Shown here: piece after piece, positions 51,698-62,908 of the stretch
Position numbering within the stretch: the first letter of the stretch is position 1
Layout: every line of letters begins with the position of its first letter
Source: Salisapilia sapeloensis
Taxonomy: Eukaryota; Oomycota; Peronosporomycetes; Peronosporales; Salisapiliaceae
Direction of reading: 5' to 3'
Assembly (NCBI GenBank): GCA_023334545.1
Contig: JAADVB010000037.1
Coordinates: forward strand, 38,973-102,972
DNA length: 64,000 bases
Made by a program: the position numbers and the translations under genes
Notes under the pieces: generated by a model
Database searches by the model: none
The model's input: only the letters and a program-made list of their open reading frames with translations
What the model was told of the DNA's origin: nothing

Positions 51698-52686
51698 ATG
51701 TACCGACGCTTCTCCTTCGACTCGGATTCTTCCTACTCGTCCGATTCGTCTGGATATGATACCATCCTACGCCCTCCTGCCGGAATGTTCAGTACTGGTA
51801 AATCCATGCCGATGAGCACTTCCACCGCCCCTTTGTGCCGCTTCTTCGTGCTGGGAAAATGCCGATACGGCAGTCGGTGCACGTACTCGCATTCGCTTCC
51901 TCAAAACGAATGCAGCAACAATGGCGAGGAAGCACTGGCAAGTGCTGCGGCGCTGGTCGATTGCCCTTACTTTCAGCGAGGGGATTGCAAGTACGGTGAC
52001 AACTGCCGACTGCGGCATTCGCTTCCTCCGTCGAACCAACCCAATCGGAACGAGCCAACGTCACTTCGAGAATCTAACCAGACGGAAGCGACACCGACAG
52101 AGTACTTGTGTGGCATTTGCTTTGAAGATGTGGTACAAGCTGGCAAGCAATTCGGGCTTTTGAGTACTCTTCATCTTTCATCTTCCTTTCTCCTGTTCTA
52201 ATACTTGTGTCTATCTGTGTAGCAAACTGTGATCACTGCTTCTGCATCGACTGCGTCCGGTCGTGGCGTCAATCGAAAGACCAAGAAGTAGAGGTCGTCC
52301 GCTCCTGTCCGCAATGCCGAGCGCCTAGTAACTACATCGTCCCGTCACTGTGTTTCGTCACTGGCGCTGAAAAGCAACAGGCGATTGACGCGTATAAGCA
52401 GCATCTATCCATGCGCGAGTGCAAATATTTTAACGGACATGTGGGCTCGTGTCCCTTTGGTCCACACTGCTTCTACGCCCATCGAGACACTTATGGTCGA
52501 GACGTGAAGGCTTTCGATCGGATTAAAAAGACCAGACGTGCTCGGACGAGCAGCACGAGCTCGCATCTCAGCGTTCTTCTTGATGCAGACAACTCGGACT
52601 TGGAAGAGGAGCTGGCGAGGTTGATTGCCGAAGCCACGAGCAGTGGAGACTTTGAGTCTCTTTTTCGTTTTGTAACTCCGAGATAG
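51698..52686 (+). CDS. Makorin-like CCCH/RING E3 ubiquitin ligase, 2 exons
   Basis: Exons 51698-52163 and 52223-52686 join in phase (FGLL-TNCDHCF) to give 309 aa. The order is CCCH zinc finger (CRFFVLGKCRYGSRCTYSH), CCCH (CPYFQRGDCKYGDNCRLRH), C3HC4 RING (CGICFEDV, CDHCFCIDCVRSW, CPQCRAPSNYIVPS) and CCCH (CKYFNGHVGSCPFGPHCFYAH). RING flanked by CCCH fingers, and the phrase CKYFN/DG...CPFG..CFY.H after it, define makorins, which combine RNA binding with ubiquitin ligation. The Cys/His 'makorin' motif between finger 2 and the RING of animal proteins is missing, as often outside animals. A Ser/Asp-rich start and an acidic helical tail flank the domains. Confidence 0.9.
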
Positions 52687-52886
52687 CTTCACGAGTGCAC
52701 ATTCAATCGGCGAACGACTAAAGCTTGGTGCTTCAAGCACTCTTTACGCATACTTGATTTGTCATTCTTTTGGAAGAGATGGTAGTAGCCATGAAGAGGA
52801 TCGTTGCGGTGGATTAAAAGATAATCTAAAAATAAAAAAGGGGAATGCATACTTTGATACATGTCAAGATAGAAATTGTAGTAGCA

Positions 52887-53807
52887 ATGACATCGCCAAG
52901 CAAACGAGTCAAGAAGGTATCGCAGTCTGGAATAGCATCTAATTCGCCTGGAGCATCGACTGCTACACCGAAAGGTACGAAGAATGCGAAACTGGAGGAA
53001 AATCTGCTTGAACGTCGCCTCCGAAATGCACTTGTCCGACGCAAACTTGATCTGAGTGTGTCGAAATCGATTGTACACAATGAATCGGAGCATCGGTACC
53101 AACTCTTCCCATCTGCAATCTTCCGCATGGAGGATCAAGCCTGCCTTAGTGGTCTTCATGAACTTTGGCTGACCAACCATAAAATTGCCTACCTACCTCC
53201 ATCTATCCAACAGCTTCATTCACTCCGCGTACTTGGTCTTGGTGGAAACAAACTATTTGCACTGCCAAGTGAATTGACACTACTAGGAAACTTGGAGGAG
53301 CTGTACCTCGAGGATAATTGCATGTCAGATGCGTCTGCTCTTACATTTTCTCCTTCTATTCGACATCTACGTCTCGACCGCAATTCCTTCACAACGCTAC
53401 CAGAAGTCATCACCAATTTACGACTTTTAAATCGTCTTGGACTTAGCTACAACAAGATCACAGAGATACCGTCGGAGATCAGGAGGTTGTCTAACTTGAT
53501 CGAATTGGATCTGGATTATAACAACATCAAAGGGGAGCTTCCGGTAGAGATGAGGCATTTAAAGAGCTTGGAACGCATTGGGCTCGAAGGCAACCAACTT
53601 TCGGAAAGACCAAGTGTACTGGTGCACATGCCGCAATTACAGTTGATTCGACTTCATGCCAACCCATTTGTATTCAAGCTAAAAGCAGAAGAAACTAAAC
53701 GAAAGGAACGGGTGAGTGCTATGAGCATCGAAGCGCATTGATGGCCGAGATAAAGCTGCAATCATAAGGTAGATTGCCATGATATTGAAGTTAGCTTGAA
53801 GCAATAG
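52887..53807 (+). CDS. Leucine-rich-repeat protein, 2 exons
   Basis: Exon 1 (52887-53711) encodes a basic start (MTSPSKRVKKVSQSG) and about seven LRRs of the plant/SDS22-like 23-residue type: LHELWLTNHKIAYLPPSIQQ, LRVLGLGGNKLFALPSEL, LEELYLEDNCMSD, IRHLRLDRNSFTTLPEVI, LNRLGLSYNKITEIPSEI, LIELDLDYNNIKGELPVEM, LERIGLEGNQLSERPSVL. A consensus GTGAGT donor at 53712 and an acceptor at 53768 would add VDCHDIEVSLKQ and stop at 53807. If the intron is kept, the frame stops at 53741. The domain mediates protein-protein contacts; no catalytic or membrane part is seen, so no specific role can be named. Confidence 0.78.
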
Positions 53808-54038
53808 TATCTTTCATCTCGCTTATCGCTGTTCGTGCAATCTACAAGTTTGATACTTAATATCTCACAGTCTAAGAAACCGATGTACTTTGAAGCCCTT
53901 GTCCGACTCTTTTGTGCGTTTCAAATAGTGCGTAGCTTGAAATAGAACTACCTGGAGCGTAGGAGGCAACAGGTTTCCATACGGGGATTATACTAATCTT
54001 AAAAGTCGCTTCGGAGTAAAAGATAAGACCAAGGAAAC

Positions 54039-54614
54039 ATGTCTGGAGTCCAAGTTGTTGCAGCTGGAAATCCACGCAAAGGGGATATGAATGGCGCTGA
54101 GGAAGAGCAATGTATTCATGATATCGTGAACTGGTTCCAGCGAAAGACCAAGATAGCGGACGTTGGTGACAAACGAGCCGACGTGGAAGCTTTGGAAGAA
54201 GAGGTCGGATGCGAGCTACCAGACACCCTAAAAGAACTTCTTACCAAACAAAAGGGTGGCGTCTGGTTCGACGAGTATAAAACTCTCACTGCAAAGGTAA
54301 TCCTGTATGTGTATTTAGTTGAGTATCAATTGTCTAACTTCATGGCATAGGAGATAGTGGTCCTCTCGGAGAACCTGGCGTCTGTAGACGGATGGAAAAA
54401 AGGCTTTATTCCATTCGCTGCAAACGTTGATGATCAAGCTATCATTTGTGACCTAAATGCAAAGGAGGCGATCTTTGAATTCAACGAGGATGGTAAAGGA
54501 GACAAGCTTGCGCCATCAATCTCGGTCTTTTTGGAAGAGTACCGCAACAAGCTTCTCTCTGGCCAATGCGACTTTATCGAGGATGTCGGCATCATTGAAA
54601 AGAGTAGAAAGTAA
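54039..54614 (+). CDS. SMI1/KNR4 (SUKH) family protein, 2 exons
   Basis: Exons 54039-54296 and 54351-54614 join in phase (LTAK-EIVVLSEN) to give 173 aa. The pattern DVEALEEEVGCELPDTLKEL followed by LTKQKGGVWF, then EIVVLSENLASVDGWKKGFI, PFAANVDDQAIICDL and FEFNEDGKGDKLAPSISVFL, fits the SMI1/KNR4 fold, including the 'LP..l...l....GG' motif. In yeast Knr4 links cell-wall synthesis to signalling; in bacteria SUKH proteins are immunity proteins. The C-terminal helix (SVFLEEYRNKLL) closes the domain. The length is that of a single domain. Confidence 0.68.
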
Positions 54615-55103
54615 TATGCAGGTCACAGGAGAGCGGCACAATCCGAGAAGAAGACGCATCTGTCTCGGGCCTAGTTGGATAGACCGATAATAAATTCCAT
54701 TCATAAACTTGTTGATGCATTCTTATGGATAACTTTACTCGTAGGAGCACATCAGATGAATGCATCATGGTAGAACGGTCTATAGAGCCGTGTTAATTAA
54801 TTAAAGTACACTAGCACGAATTGATATTGGTGTCGAAATTCAGAAGTGATCATCTCTTGCATCACAGCCGAAGCGAATTTATTCGAAAACGTATCACAAG
54901 ACAAAAGCGTGCTACCTCTTCTATCGAATATCGATAGAATCATCTATGGACCGACTGCACTCTCAACTATCTTGTTCTGAAGCTTCGATGTCCATGACTT
55001 GCTGCTGAGTCAGTCGGGTGTATCCATATGCTTCCGTAACTTGAAGTTGGTGGGTTGGCATGAGCCACAACTGTACCGCTCGGATAGCACACTCGACCAA
55101 ATT
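54615..55103. other. Intergenic upstream of the LarE-like gene
   Basis: No coding or RNA feature recognised. The LarE-like frame remains open upstream to 54999, so a start at 54999 (35 extra residues with no homology signal) cannot be ruled out. Confidence 0.45.
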
Positions 55104-56391
55104 ATGAAGGCGATTGTCGACAGCCTGCAGCGCGTGGTGGCGGCACAACGTCTAGACGCGCGGCACGTCGTTGCATTCAGCGGAGGCGTGGACTCTTCCC
55201 TCGTAGCAGCCGTGGTCCATCTCACGGTGCCAAAGGGCAAAGCCGCTGCTTGCCTCGGTATATCGCCAGCGCTCTCGCAAGGACAACGCGAGCAGGCGAT
55301 TGACGTCGCAAATCATATTGGCATCCCTCTGTGGCAGACGCCGACAAGCGAAGGCGAAGACGAGAACTACATTGCGAACGAAGGAGCGAGGTACTGTTAT
55401 CATGTCGATAGCATGGGTCTCACCAGTCTGAACGCTCGATACGAATGTCAATTGGTTATGTGAATGTAGCTGCTACTACTGCAAAACGAACCTGTACACC
55501 ACCATCAATGCAGTCGCGACCTTTACTCGGTACGATTCATAAGAATGTCGTATAAAGGAAATTGGTATAAGGTTTGTATGTGACGCAGCCAAGAAACAGG
55601 AGAGCATCCAGTGATTTACAATGGCACCAATGCGGATGACCAGCAAGACCCCACTCGGCTTGGTATGCGACTTTTGTGTCTTCTCTGGAGATGTGGGACG
55701 CTGACAGTGACATTGACATTGACGTTGACAGGTCTTGTGGCTGCTCGAGAGTTTGACGTCGTGAGCCCCTTGAACATTTTGACGAAACAGCAAGTTCGCG
55801 AGGTTGGATAAATTTTATGCCTACTTCTCGCATATTGCATCGACTGACCTGCAATTCCTATGTCAATCCAAGACTGCCAAGTACCTAGGTCTGCCCAATT
55901 GGAATGCCGCTGCATCGCCTTGTCTCCGCTCTCGCCTTCAATTCGGTGTGGAAGCAACTCATGTCCGACGACTTACTATCCTTTGAACGAGCTATCGCTG
56001 ATATAAACGGTTGAGGTAGGACCATTTGCAGCGGGTGGAAGCAGCCGAGCAGTTCGTGCGGTCGCAGATCGAGTTTCCGCCCGAAGCCAACATGCGCGTA
56101 CGGTTTCTCGCAGGAAATCGGGCAGCAGTGGGTATGCCATCACTTCAACTTTCATCAATCATTCCTTGTCTCAAGGATGCGATATGCAATGCCTAGAACT
56201 CGACCCGCGGGAACTCGAAGCTGCTCGAGAACAACGTCTGATCATCGCATCGAAGCTCCAAGATTTAGGCGCGTGTAGTGAAAATTTTTATCGTGTTGCT
56301 TCTCGCTGACCTGATCTGAATAGGCTTTGCCGGTGTCCAGCTACGTCCGTTCAAGACAGGCAGCTTGAGTGGCTACCAGCCAAGCGTGTAG
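55104..56391 (+). CDS. larE: LarE-like ATP-dependent sulfurtransferase (PP-loop family), about 7 exons
   Basis: Spliced in phase, the gene reads as a full LarE protein of about 300 aa. It opens with the PP-loop HVVAFSGGVDSSLVAAVVH (exon 55104-55390), then ENYIANEGA-SCYYCKTNLYTT (exon 55470-55529) and GEHPVIYNGTNADDQQD (exon from 55589). REFDVVSPLNILTKQQVRE, KYLGLPNWNAAASPCLRSRL, RVEAAEQFVRSQIEFPPEA, ELDPRELEAAREQRLI and a short last exon ending GSLSGYQPSV follow. LarE donates sulfur to the nickel-pincer cofactor of lactate racemase in bacteria. The Cys of SCYYCK and the PCLRSR block match family positions. Eukaryotic members exist, but their cofactor product is unclear. Six introns make it the most fragmented gene here, so it is not a recent bacterial transfer. 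Confidence 0.8.
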
Positions 56392-56676
56392 GACGCCCCA
56401 ACTTTTTGAACCTGTCCAAGTTGATTTGCAATTCGATTAAAAAACCCGTTTCTGCACTTGGCTACCTTTTTTATCGACTTCCTCTAGCGCGTATGTTCCT
56501 TCTTCTATGCCCGTGTGCACGATTAAAGTAAGACGTTTGACTCCTTGCCGCGCAATCGCTGCTTTGGTTCGCGTCCGATAAAAAAGGAACTCGGCGACCG
56601 TACATGATTGGCCGATCGGTTTCGACCACCTGTCGCAGACGACATGCTCATTTGGCTGCGGTTCCGGACATTACGA

Positions 56677-57896
56677 ATGCCCACTTTTACATTAGACGCT
56701 GACAACTCACACGCACTGCAGCAGCGTCTGAACGGCTACTCGCGTATGAACCCAGACGACGAATATAGCACTCGATACAATCGGTCAAACTCGGAAAACA
56801 TGGAGAATGCGGTGCCTAGTCGAGGATGGGTCGGCACCACGCACAAGTATGCGCATCGGTTTCGTGTGCTCGAGTTCTTTGCGTGCATCGTGATTTTCAT
56901 GTTCGCCCTCGTCTTTGACCTCATTGCTGTCAATGAACGTACGCATCTTTTTATAGGTTGCAACTTTACCCAGCACTAACGTCATCTACTGTAGGCAAAA
57001 TTCCTTCCGTCAAAGTCCCCATCAGCGCTAACAAAACCGTCTACGCGCGTGATCCGGCCATCGACGATGAGATGATGGACGAGCAAGTACCCATGTGGCT
57101 CCTCATGCTCCTCTGCATCTCCATCCCGTTCGCAGCGAATATCACGGTGAACTTCATCCTCCCCATGTTCACCAACATTCGGATCATCGAGCATGATACG
57201 CGAGACTTTACCCTCAGCTTCCTACTCTCGTGCGCACTCAGCCAGGCCGCGACCCACTTTATGAAGAATATGACCGGGCGATTCCGTCCATCTTTCTACG
57301 ACATGTGCGGATGGCAGTACGACGTCGAGTGGGACGGAGAGACGAACTTGTGCACGCTTCCAGCTGAAAAAGAGGCTCGTAAGAGTTTCCCGTCCGGCCA
57401 CTCGTCTTTTGCCTTCTGCACGCTCTTCTTTCTAACGCTTTACCTCCTTGGTCGCTGTCGAATCACATGCGAGCGACGGGGTGAGTACACCTTCAGTGGT
57501 ATGACCAAGACGCTGGTCCTGTTCATCTGCTTCGCCCCGTCGCTGTTGGCGTCCTGGATCGCCATCACGCGAACGATGGACAACTGGCACCACTACGCCG
57601 ACATCCTCGCAGGGAGTATCCTCGGCGCTATTAGTGCCAGTATGGCCTATTCGTACAACTACGGATCCATCTTTGACTGGCAAAAGTCCGGCCTGCCGTT
57701 CCAAGTGTACCACGCTCGTCGCGTCCTGCATCGCAACGACGACGACGCGACGGTCGGTACTGTCAGCAACTTTGAGCCTGAGATGCGCCACCACGCTGCT
57801 CCTGACTCACGTTCCAAGAGTGTGGGCGGGGACGACCATGTCATTCCGATCATGGGCCAGTCGCAATCCACCAGTAACTACGAGTATAGGCAGTAG
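56677..57896 (+). CDS. PAP2-family lipid phosphate phosphatase, 2 exons
   Basis: Exons 56677-56938 and 56995-57896 join in phase (VNE-RKIPSVKV). The phosphatase signature is complete: KNMTGRFRP (KX6RP), KSFPSGHSSFAF (SGH) and RTMDNWHHYADILAG (RX5HX3D). About six membrane segments surround it: FFACIVIFMFALVFDLIAV, MWLLMLLCISIPFAANITVN, TLSFLLSCALSQ, FCTLFFLTLYLLG, LVLFICFAPSLLASWI and ILGAISASMAYS. Such enzymes dephosphorylate phosphatidic acid, lysophosphatidate or diacylglycerol pyrophosphate at the plasma membrane or ER. The frame opens at 56608; ATGs at 56608, 56677 and 56746 are all possible starts and the middle one was chosen. The cytosolic tail is Asp/His/Ser-rich. Confidence 0.9.
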
Positions 57897-57959
57897 GGAT
57901 CTCAATAAAGTATTCTTTTGTGCAGAAAGGAAGAGTTTTGTGGTTTCATCCAAAAGTAG

Positions 57960-57990
57960 TCTAAATTTCGGATACCATCCGAAATTTAGA
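57960..57990. repeat. Perfect 14-bp inverted repeat with 3-nt loop (hairpin)
   Basis: tctaaatttcggat (57960-57973), loop acc, then its exact reverse complement at 57977-57990. It lies in the 117-bp gap between the PAP2 stop and the XPF start codon, 24 bp upstream of the latter. It could fold in the PAP2 3' UTR or XPF 5' leader, or be a palindromic protein-binding site. Confidence 0.85.
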
Positions 57991-58013
57991 ACTGCAGATA
58001 AGAACGCTCAAGG

Positions 58014-60829
58014 ATGACAGAGGTGGTGTCGGTAGATGGACTGCGATGGCTGCCGTACGAACGCGACTTGATTGAAGAATTGTATCGAGAGGATGCACTT
58101 TTGGTGATGGCCAAAGGATTAGGCATATTGCATCCGCTGGTACACATGATCCAATTATACTCTTCCAAGCACAATCTAGTGCTATGTCTCGACGCGAACG
58201 AGTATGCAGAGCAAATCCATGAATTACTGCGATCACGTGATGTTGCTACAGAAGACCTTCCTCCAGTATATGCTCTATGCTCAAGCGTACAGCCTTTAGT
58301 ATTAATATACCCGCTCCATTAGGTCGTGGATGCCAAGAGCACTTCCCAAGAACGCAAGCAGCTTTATCGAAAAGGAGGCTGCTTTCTCATCACAAGCAGA
58401 GTCCTCGTCGTCGACCTCTTGACGAACAATATCGATGCAGAAGTACGATCTATGGCAGTGAACTTGTTGCCAAACATGAATTAATCCACTTGTCCTAGAT
58501 GATCACTGGCATCCTAGTCCACAACGCCCATCGTGTATCCGAGACATCAGTCGAAGCGTTTATCGTTCGACTGTATCGAGAGAAGAATCGTCAGGGATTT
58601 TTAAAAGCGTTCACGGACGAAGCCATCTCCCTCTCTTCAGGATTTAATAAACTAGAGCATGTACTCAAGCACCTGTACCTCCGTCAAGTCTGTCTCTACC
58701 CTCGCTTCCACGTCTCCATCCATGAAGTACTAGAAGCGAAACAGCCAGACGTATATGAAATTGATGTCGCATTGTCTGGAAACATGCAGACAGTCCAAGA
58801 AGCAGCACTCGTCGCACTTGACATGACGTTAAAGGAGCTGCAGCGTACGACCAAGGCATTGGACGCGACGGAGCTGACGATGGACAAAGCACTGTCCAAG
58901 TCGTTTGCCAAGCTCGTGCGGTCCCAACTGGATCCGTTATGGCATAAACTCCCGTTCAAGGCCAAACAACTAGTCGGTGATCTCTCGACCATTCGTCAGA
59001 TCCTCACCGTCCTTCCCAAATACGATGCCATCTCGTTTTACAGTCTCCTCTTAAGTCACCAAACCATGAGTGGGCTACAACGCTCTCCATCTCCTTGGCT
59101 CTTTACAGAAGCTGCGGACCGATTGATGCATGCAGCCAAGAGTCGGCTGTACCAGATCGTTGACAAAAAGACGAAGAAAGCAGTGAATGTACGCAGAAGT
59201 AAGCTCCAAGCACAAGACGTGGAATTAGAATTTACTTTGGAAGGGAATCCCAAGTGGAAAACTATGGCACAGGTCATTACCGAGATACAGCAGTCTGGTC
59301 ATCCGGATACAGAGATACTGGTGATGACGAAAGATGAACGTACGAGTGCGCAGTTACGAGAGTACCTGGTGCTAGGTGAAGAAGAGACGATGAAACGGCG
59401 CTTTGGGCATTACTTGATGCAGAGGGAGAGTGCGATGAAGAAGAAGGGGAGTGTCCCGGCATCTTCTTTAGGCATAGAGCAACAGCTATTGCTGCATGCA
59501 GCAGCCAAGCTTCGTTCTCAAGAGCTAACGTTAGCTCCCGGAGCCAGTACGACTGTTGAAAAGTCAAAAGCAAAGGACAGTCGTAAGAGAGGACGGGAAG
59601 AGATCGATCTCACATCCGATGTTGCTAGTTTCGGCTTGTCGGTCGATGAACTACAGGGTCTTAAACCGTCCAACGAGAGTATAGGTATAACCAAGTCATT
59701 GACAGTCGGCACGAGGATCACTACATCCACTTTGGAGGAATCGCACGCGTCCAACGTGACCATTTGCACTTACGGACAATCTGAAGCGTATAAATTCGGA
59801 GCGTCTGCCTTTCTCCAAGATCAAGCACCAACCCACGTTTTATTGTACGATCCGGACATGGCGTTCGTACGGGAGCTGGAGGTGTATCATGCGAGACGTG
59901 GCAAAGATGCGATGGAAGTCTACTTTATTGTGTATGAAGAGAGCGCGGAGCAGCAGGCATACTTGACGCATGTAGCACGAGAGAAGAAGGCGTTCGAGAC
60001 ACTCATCTATCAAAAGCAGCACATGGTCCTTCCTGCAAATGTCTACGATGCTCCGTATCATGTGAAAGAGCAGGAGCAGAGGGAGCAGCTCAGTCTAGCT
60101 GGCGTCTATAGTATGGACACTCGGACGGGAGGTCAGCCGAAGAAGGCGCAGATACGAACGAAAGTCGTGGTAGACATGCGCGAGTTCCGAAGCGCTTTGC
60201 CGTCTATGCTGCATCGCGCTGGTCTTCACGTTCGACCAATGACGTTAGAGATTGGAGACTACATCCTCTCTCCTCAAGTATGTATCGAACGCAAGTCCAT
60301 TGGCGATCTCTTCAGTTCATTCCAGTCCGGCCGGTTGTTCAACCAGGCTGAAGCCATGCGTCGACACTATGACCTTCCTGTTCTTCTTATTGAATTCTCT
60401 CCTGGTCGAGCCTTCTCTCTCCAAGACAGCTCTGAACTGCGTGAAGAGATCAGTGCGAACAACATTGTTTCTAAACTGACGCTTCTTGTCCTCCACTTCC
60501 CATCCTTACGTCTCCTCTGGTCTAGATCACCCTACGCGACAGTAGACTTGTTCAGAGTCATCAAGAAGAAACAGGATGAACCGGAAGAAGAGACTGCTGC
60601 AGCGATTGGAACGAGTAACCAGACGCAAAAGGAAGAGTCGAGCTACAACACGAGCTCGGTGGATGTACTACGAAAGCTACCTGGTATCAATGACCACAAC
60701 TACCGGACTGTTATGGATAAAGTGGACAATTTAGCAGCATTAAGCAAGATGAGTCAAAGCGAGTTGTCGAAGCTCATTGGGAAGACAAACGGTCGAAAGC
60801 TCTTTGCCTTCTTTAACTCTGGCATATAA
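58014..60829 (+). CDS. ERCC4: XPF/ERCC4/Rad1 structure-specific endonuclease subunit, 3 exons
   Basis: Exons 58014-58265, 58323-58442 and 58499-60829 join in phase (DLPP-VVDAKS, NIDAE-MITGI) to give 900 aa, close to human XPF. The N-terminal inactive helicase-like module is seen as KGGCFLITSRVLVVDLLTNN and ITGILVHNAHRVSETSVEAF with FIVRLYREKNRQGFLKAF. The nuclease core has VVVDMREFRSALP, then EIGDYILSPQVCIERKSIGDL (GDX9ERKX3D; ERK near 721) and FQSGRLFNQAEAMRRHY. The C-terminal HhH2 domain is LRKLPGINDHNYRTVM, LAALSKMSQSELSKLIG. With ERCC1 it cuts the 5' side of bubbles in nucleotide-excision and crosslink repair. The convergent PTB-like gene ends 40 bp away. Confidence 0.95.
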
Positions 60830-60869
60830 AAAGGTACTGGAAAAGAACCAAGCTTTCATTATTGTCTAC

Positions 60870-62908
60870 CTAGCGTCGTACTGGGCGACGGTCCGTCATG
60901 TCACGGCTATTGCGACGATCACGCACGCGGTCTCGACTACGGTCGCGAACACCCATACGGTCTCGACTCTGGTCGCGAACACCCATACGATCTCGCGGTC
61001 GGTCTCGTCCACGATCGCGTTCTCGTTCGCGACTCCGGTCTCTCGGTCGAGCGCGATCTCGCACGACTGGCGCTCTCGAATCCCGTCCTCTTCCTTGCGG
61101 CGGAGGACCATTGCTTCCAGGCATGTGGTCTGGGTAATACTGATAGGCTTTCGAGAAAGAGACGCGGATGGACGAGTCGGGGAAGCTCAAGTTGTCTACT
61201 GCCAAAAGCGCGTGGACAGCGTCGTCTAGTGTCGTCATCTCCACGAGAGCCATGCGAGCGTTCTTATGCAGGAAAGAAAAGTTCTGGACGAAGCCGTGCT
61301 CGGCAAAGAGGTCAACAAGAGCTCGCTGGTCGTGCTGCAGCTGGGCAGGGATACCCGACACGTGGAGGAGCGGACAGGGCGGGACAGCTTCTTCCGTGCC
61401 GCGACGACGGTAGCGATGGAGAGAGGAGCCGCTGTAGTCTCTCGTGTTCTCCAGCTCGAAGCGGTCGACGTTGCCTCGAGGCATGGAGACATCCGTGTGC
61501 TTGGAGTAGTCGACGCGCAGCTTCTTGCCGAAGAGATGAACGCCGTCGAGGAAGCGAAGGGCAGTGGCGGACTAGACATAGATTAAGTATGTGTTCCTAT
61601 CTAGTAATGCAAAGGACGTACGTGTCGTTCATCGACGAACTGGATGAGCGCCGTGTCGCGCTTCTTAAACATGATCTTGACGCGAACGACGTCTCCGAAG
61701 CAACCAAAGAACGTGAAGAGACGGTCAGGTCCGATGAGAGCGCGGTCAATGCCGCTGCAGATCAACACAGGAGAAGGAGCCGTATCTACCATCCGGCCGC
61801 TACCCGTCGGATGCACCGGTAGTCCCGTGCGCAAGTCGATGCCGCCTTGCACCATTCTGTCCTCCCGTCCGCCCTCTCTCGGTCGACGGTCGTCCAGCCG
61901 GTCGCGTCGGTCTCGCACGGGAGATCCGCGTCGGTCTCGCCGGTCTCGATCGGACAGTCGGTGCTCCGGCGGAGGGGGTCCACCCATGATAGGAGCGGCA
62001 GGATCGTACATATTCGGATCGGCGTCGGGCCCAGGAGGAAGCGTCGGGTTGGTGAAGTCAAAGGAGCGTTCATTGTTGAACCGAACGCGCAGCTCATCGT
62101 GCTTGGAAAAGACAATCGAGAGTTTATTACAACCAGTGTAGATGTCTCGGCCGTCGAGCGCAGCCTGGGCGGCCTGCGCCTGCTCAACGGACTCGAGCTG
62201 AACAAGCGATTTGAACTCATCGTTCTTCCAAAACGTCACGACCTTTTGCACATTGCCAAACTTTTGAAAGACCTGCTGGAGGACGTCCACTGTCACGTCG
62301 TACTCGATGTTCGAGACGGACACCATGAGGATCGTGTTGGCTGCACCGACGTTCCCACCTCGGTGGTGGAAGTCTTCCGGAGGGTATACCTCTACAGTAT
62401 TAATGTGTTAGTGTCTTTTGTACAAGCAGTTGCGACGTAAGCTACCTGGTGGTCGGTCCTGCTGTATCGGAGGTGTGGATTGGAAAGGCTGGTAGTGTCT
62501 CGACTGATCAAAGTGTGGCTTGATCGTGATCTCGTCGCGGTTGCTGTATTCGAAAAAGATCTTTTTGCCTCGGATCGTTGCGTCCTTGGACTGGTAGAAG
62601 GCAACGAGGGTCTGGGCAGCAGACGCATCAGGAAGTTGAATAAAGGCTTGGCACTTTTGAGGAATCATGAGACTCTTTTCAACGACTGCGAAGGGATAGC
62701 AGAGCGCCAGGAGTTCACTTTCCAAACAGTCTGCAGGCAGACCACGTACGAAAACGACCTACAATCGATCAGAGGTGTAAGAGAGAGAGCAACTGGCACG
62801 ATGCGTGGAGGAACGTACTCGAGTTTGACCGCCTTGGAACCGATGGCGTTTGACGTCCGTGTTCTCATGGTCGGCCTCGAAAGGACGCTTCGTACCGACT
62901 TGAGACAT
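60870..62908 (-). CDS. PTB/hnRNP-L-type RNA-binding protein with four RRMs and an RD/RS tail, 4 exons
   Basis: Exons 62908-62819, 62758-62446, 62391-61622 and 61571-60870 join in phase to give 624 aa. Four RNA-recognition motifs appear: VVFVRGLPADCLESELLALC; NTILMVSVSNIEYDVTVDVL with LVQLESVEQAQAAQAALDG; SPVLICSGIDRALIGPDRLF with TALIQFVDERHSATALRFLD; and PLLHVSGIPAQLQHDQRALV with ARMALVEMTTLDDAVHALLA. Arrangement and RRM style are those of PTB and hnRNP L, splicing and 3'-end regulators that bind pyrimidine- or CA-rich RNA. A basic NLS-like start (KRPFEAD..DVKRHR) precedes RRM1. Arg/Asp-rich spacers (RDRRDRRGSPVRDRRDR) and a C-terminal RD/RS tail with a near-perfect tandem repeat (RDRMGVRDQS, RDRMGVRDRS) are extra. 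Confidence 0.9.
60930..60995. repeat. Tandem repeat of about 30 bp in the PTB-like gene tail
   Basis: Two adjacent near-identical units containing gtcgcgaacacccatac encode the repeated decapeptide RDRMGVRD-Q/R-S on the minus strand. The unit length is a multiple of three, so the repeat expands the RS/RD tail without breaking the frame. Confidence 0.75.

Noticed and set aside
55690-55735. Short gacattgac-type repeats as a possible CRISPR or satellite
   Set aside because: Only three to four imperfect 9-mers inside a LarE intron just before its acceptor; no spacer structure and no other copies seen.
60896-62440. Long open frames on the strand opposite the PTB-like gene (for example 61847-62440 plus)
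   Set aside because: They mirror Arg/Asp-rich coding sequence; the minus-strand frames hold four RRMs with in-phase introns, so these are shadows.
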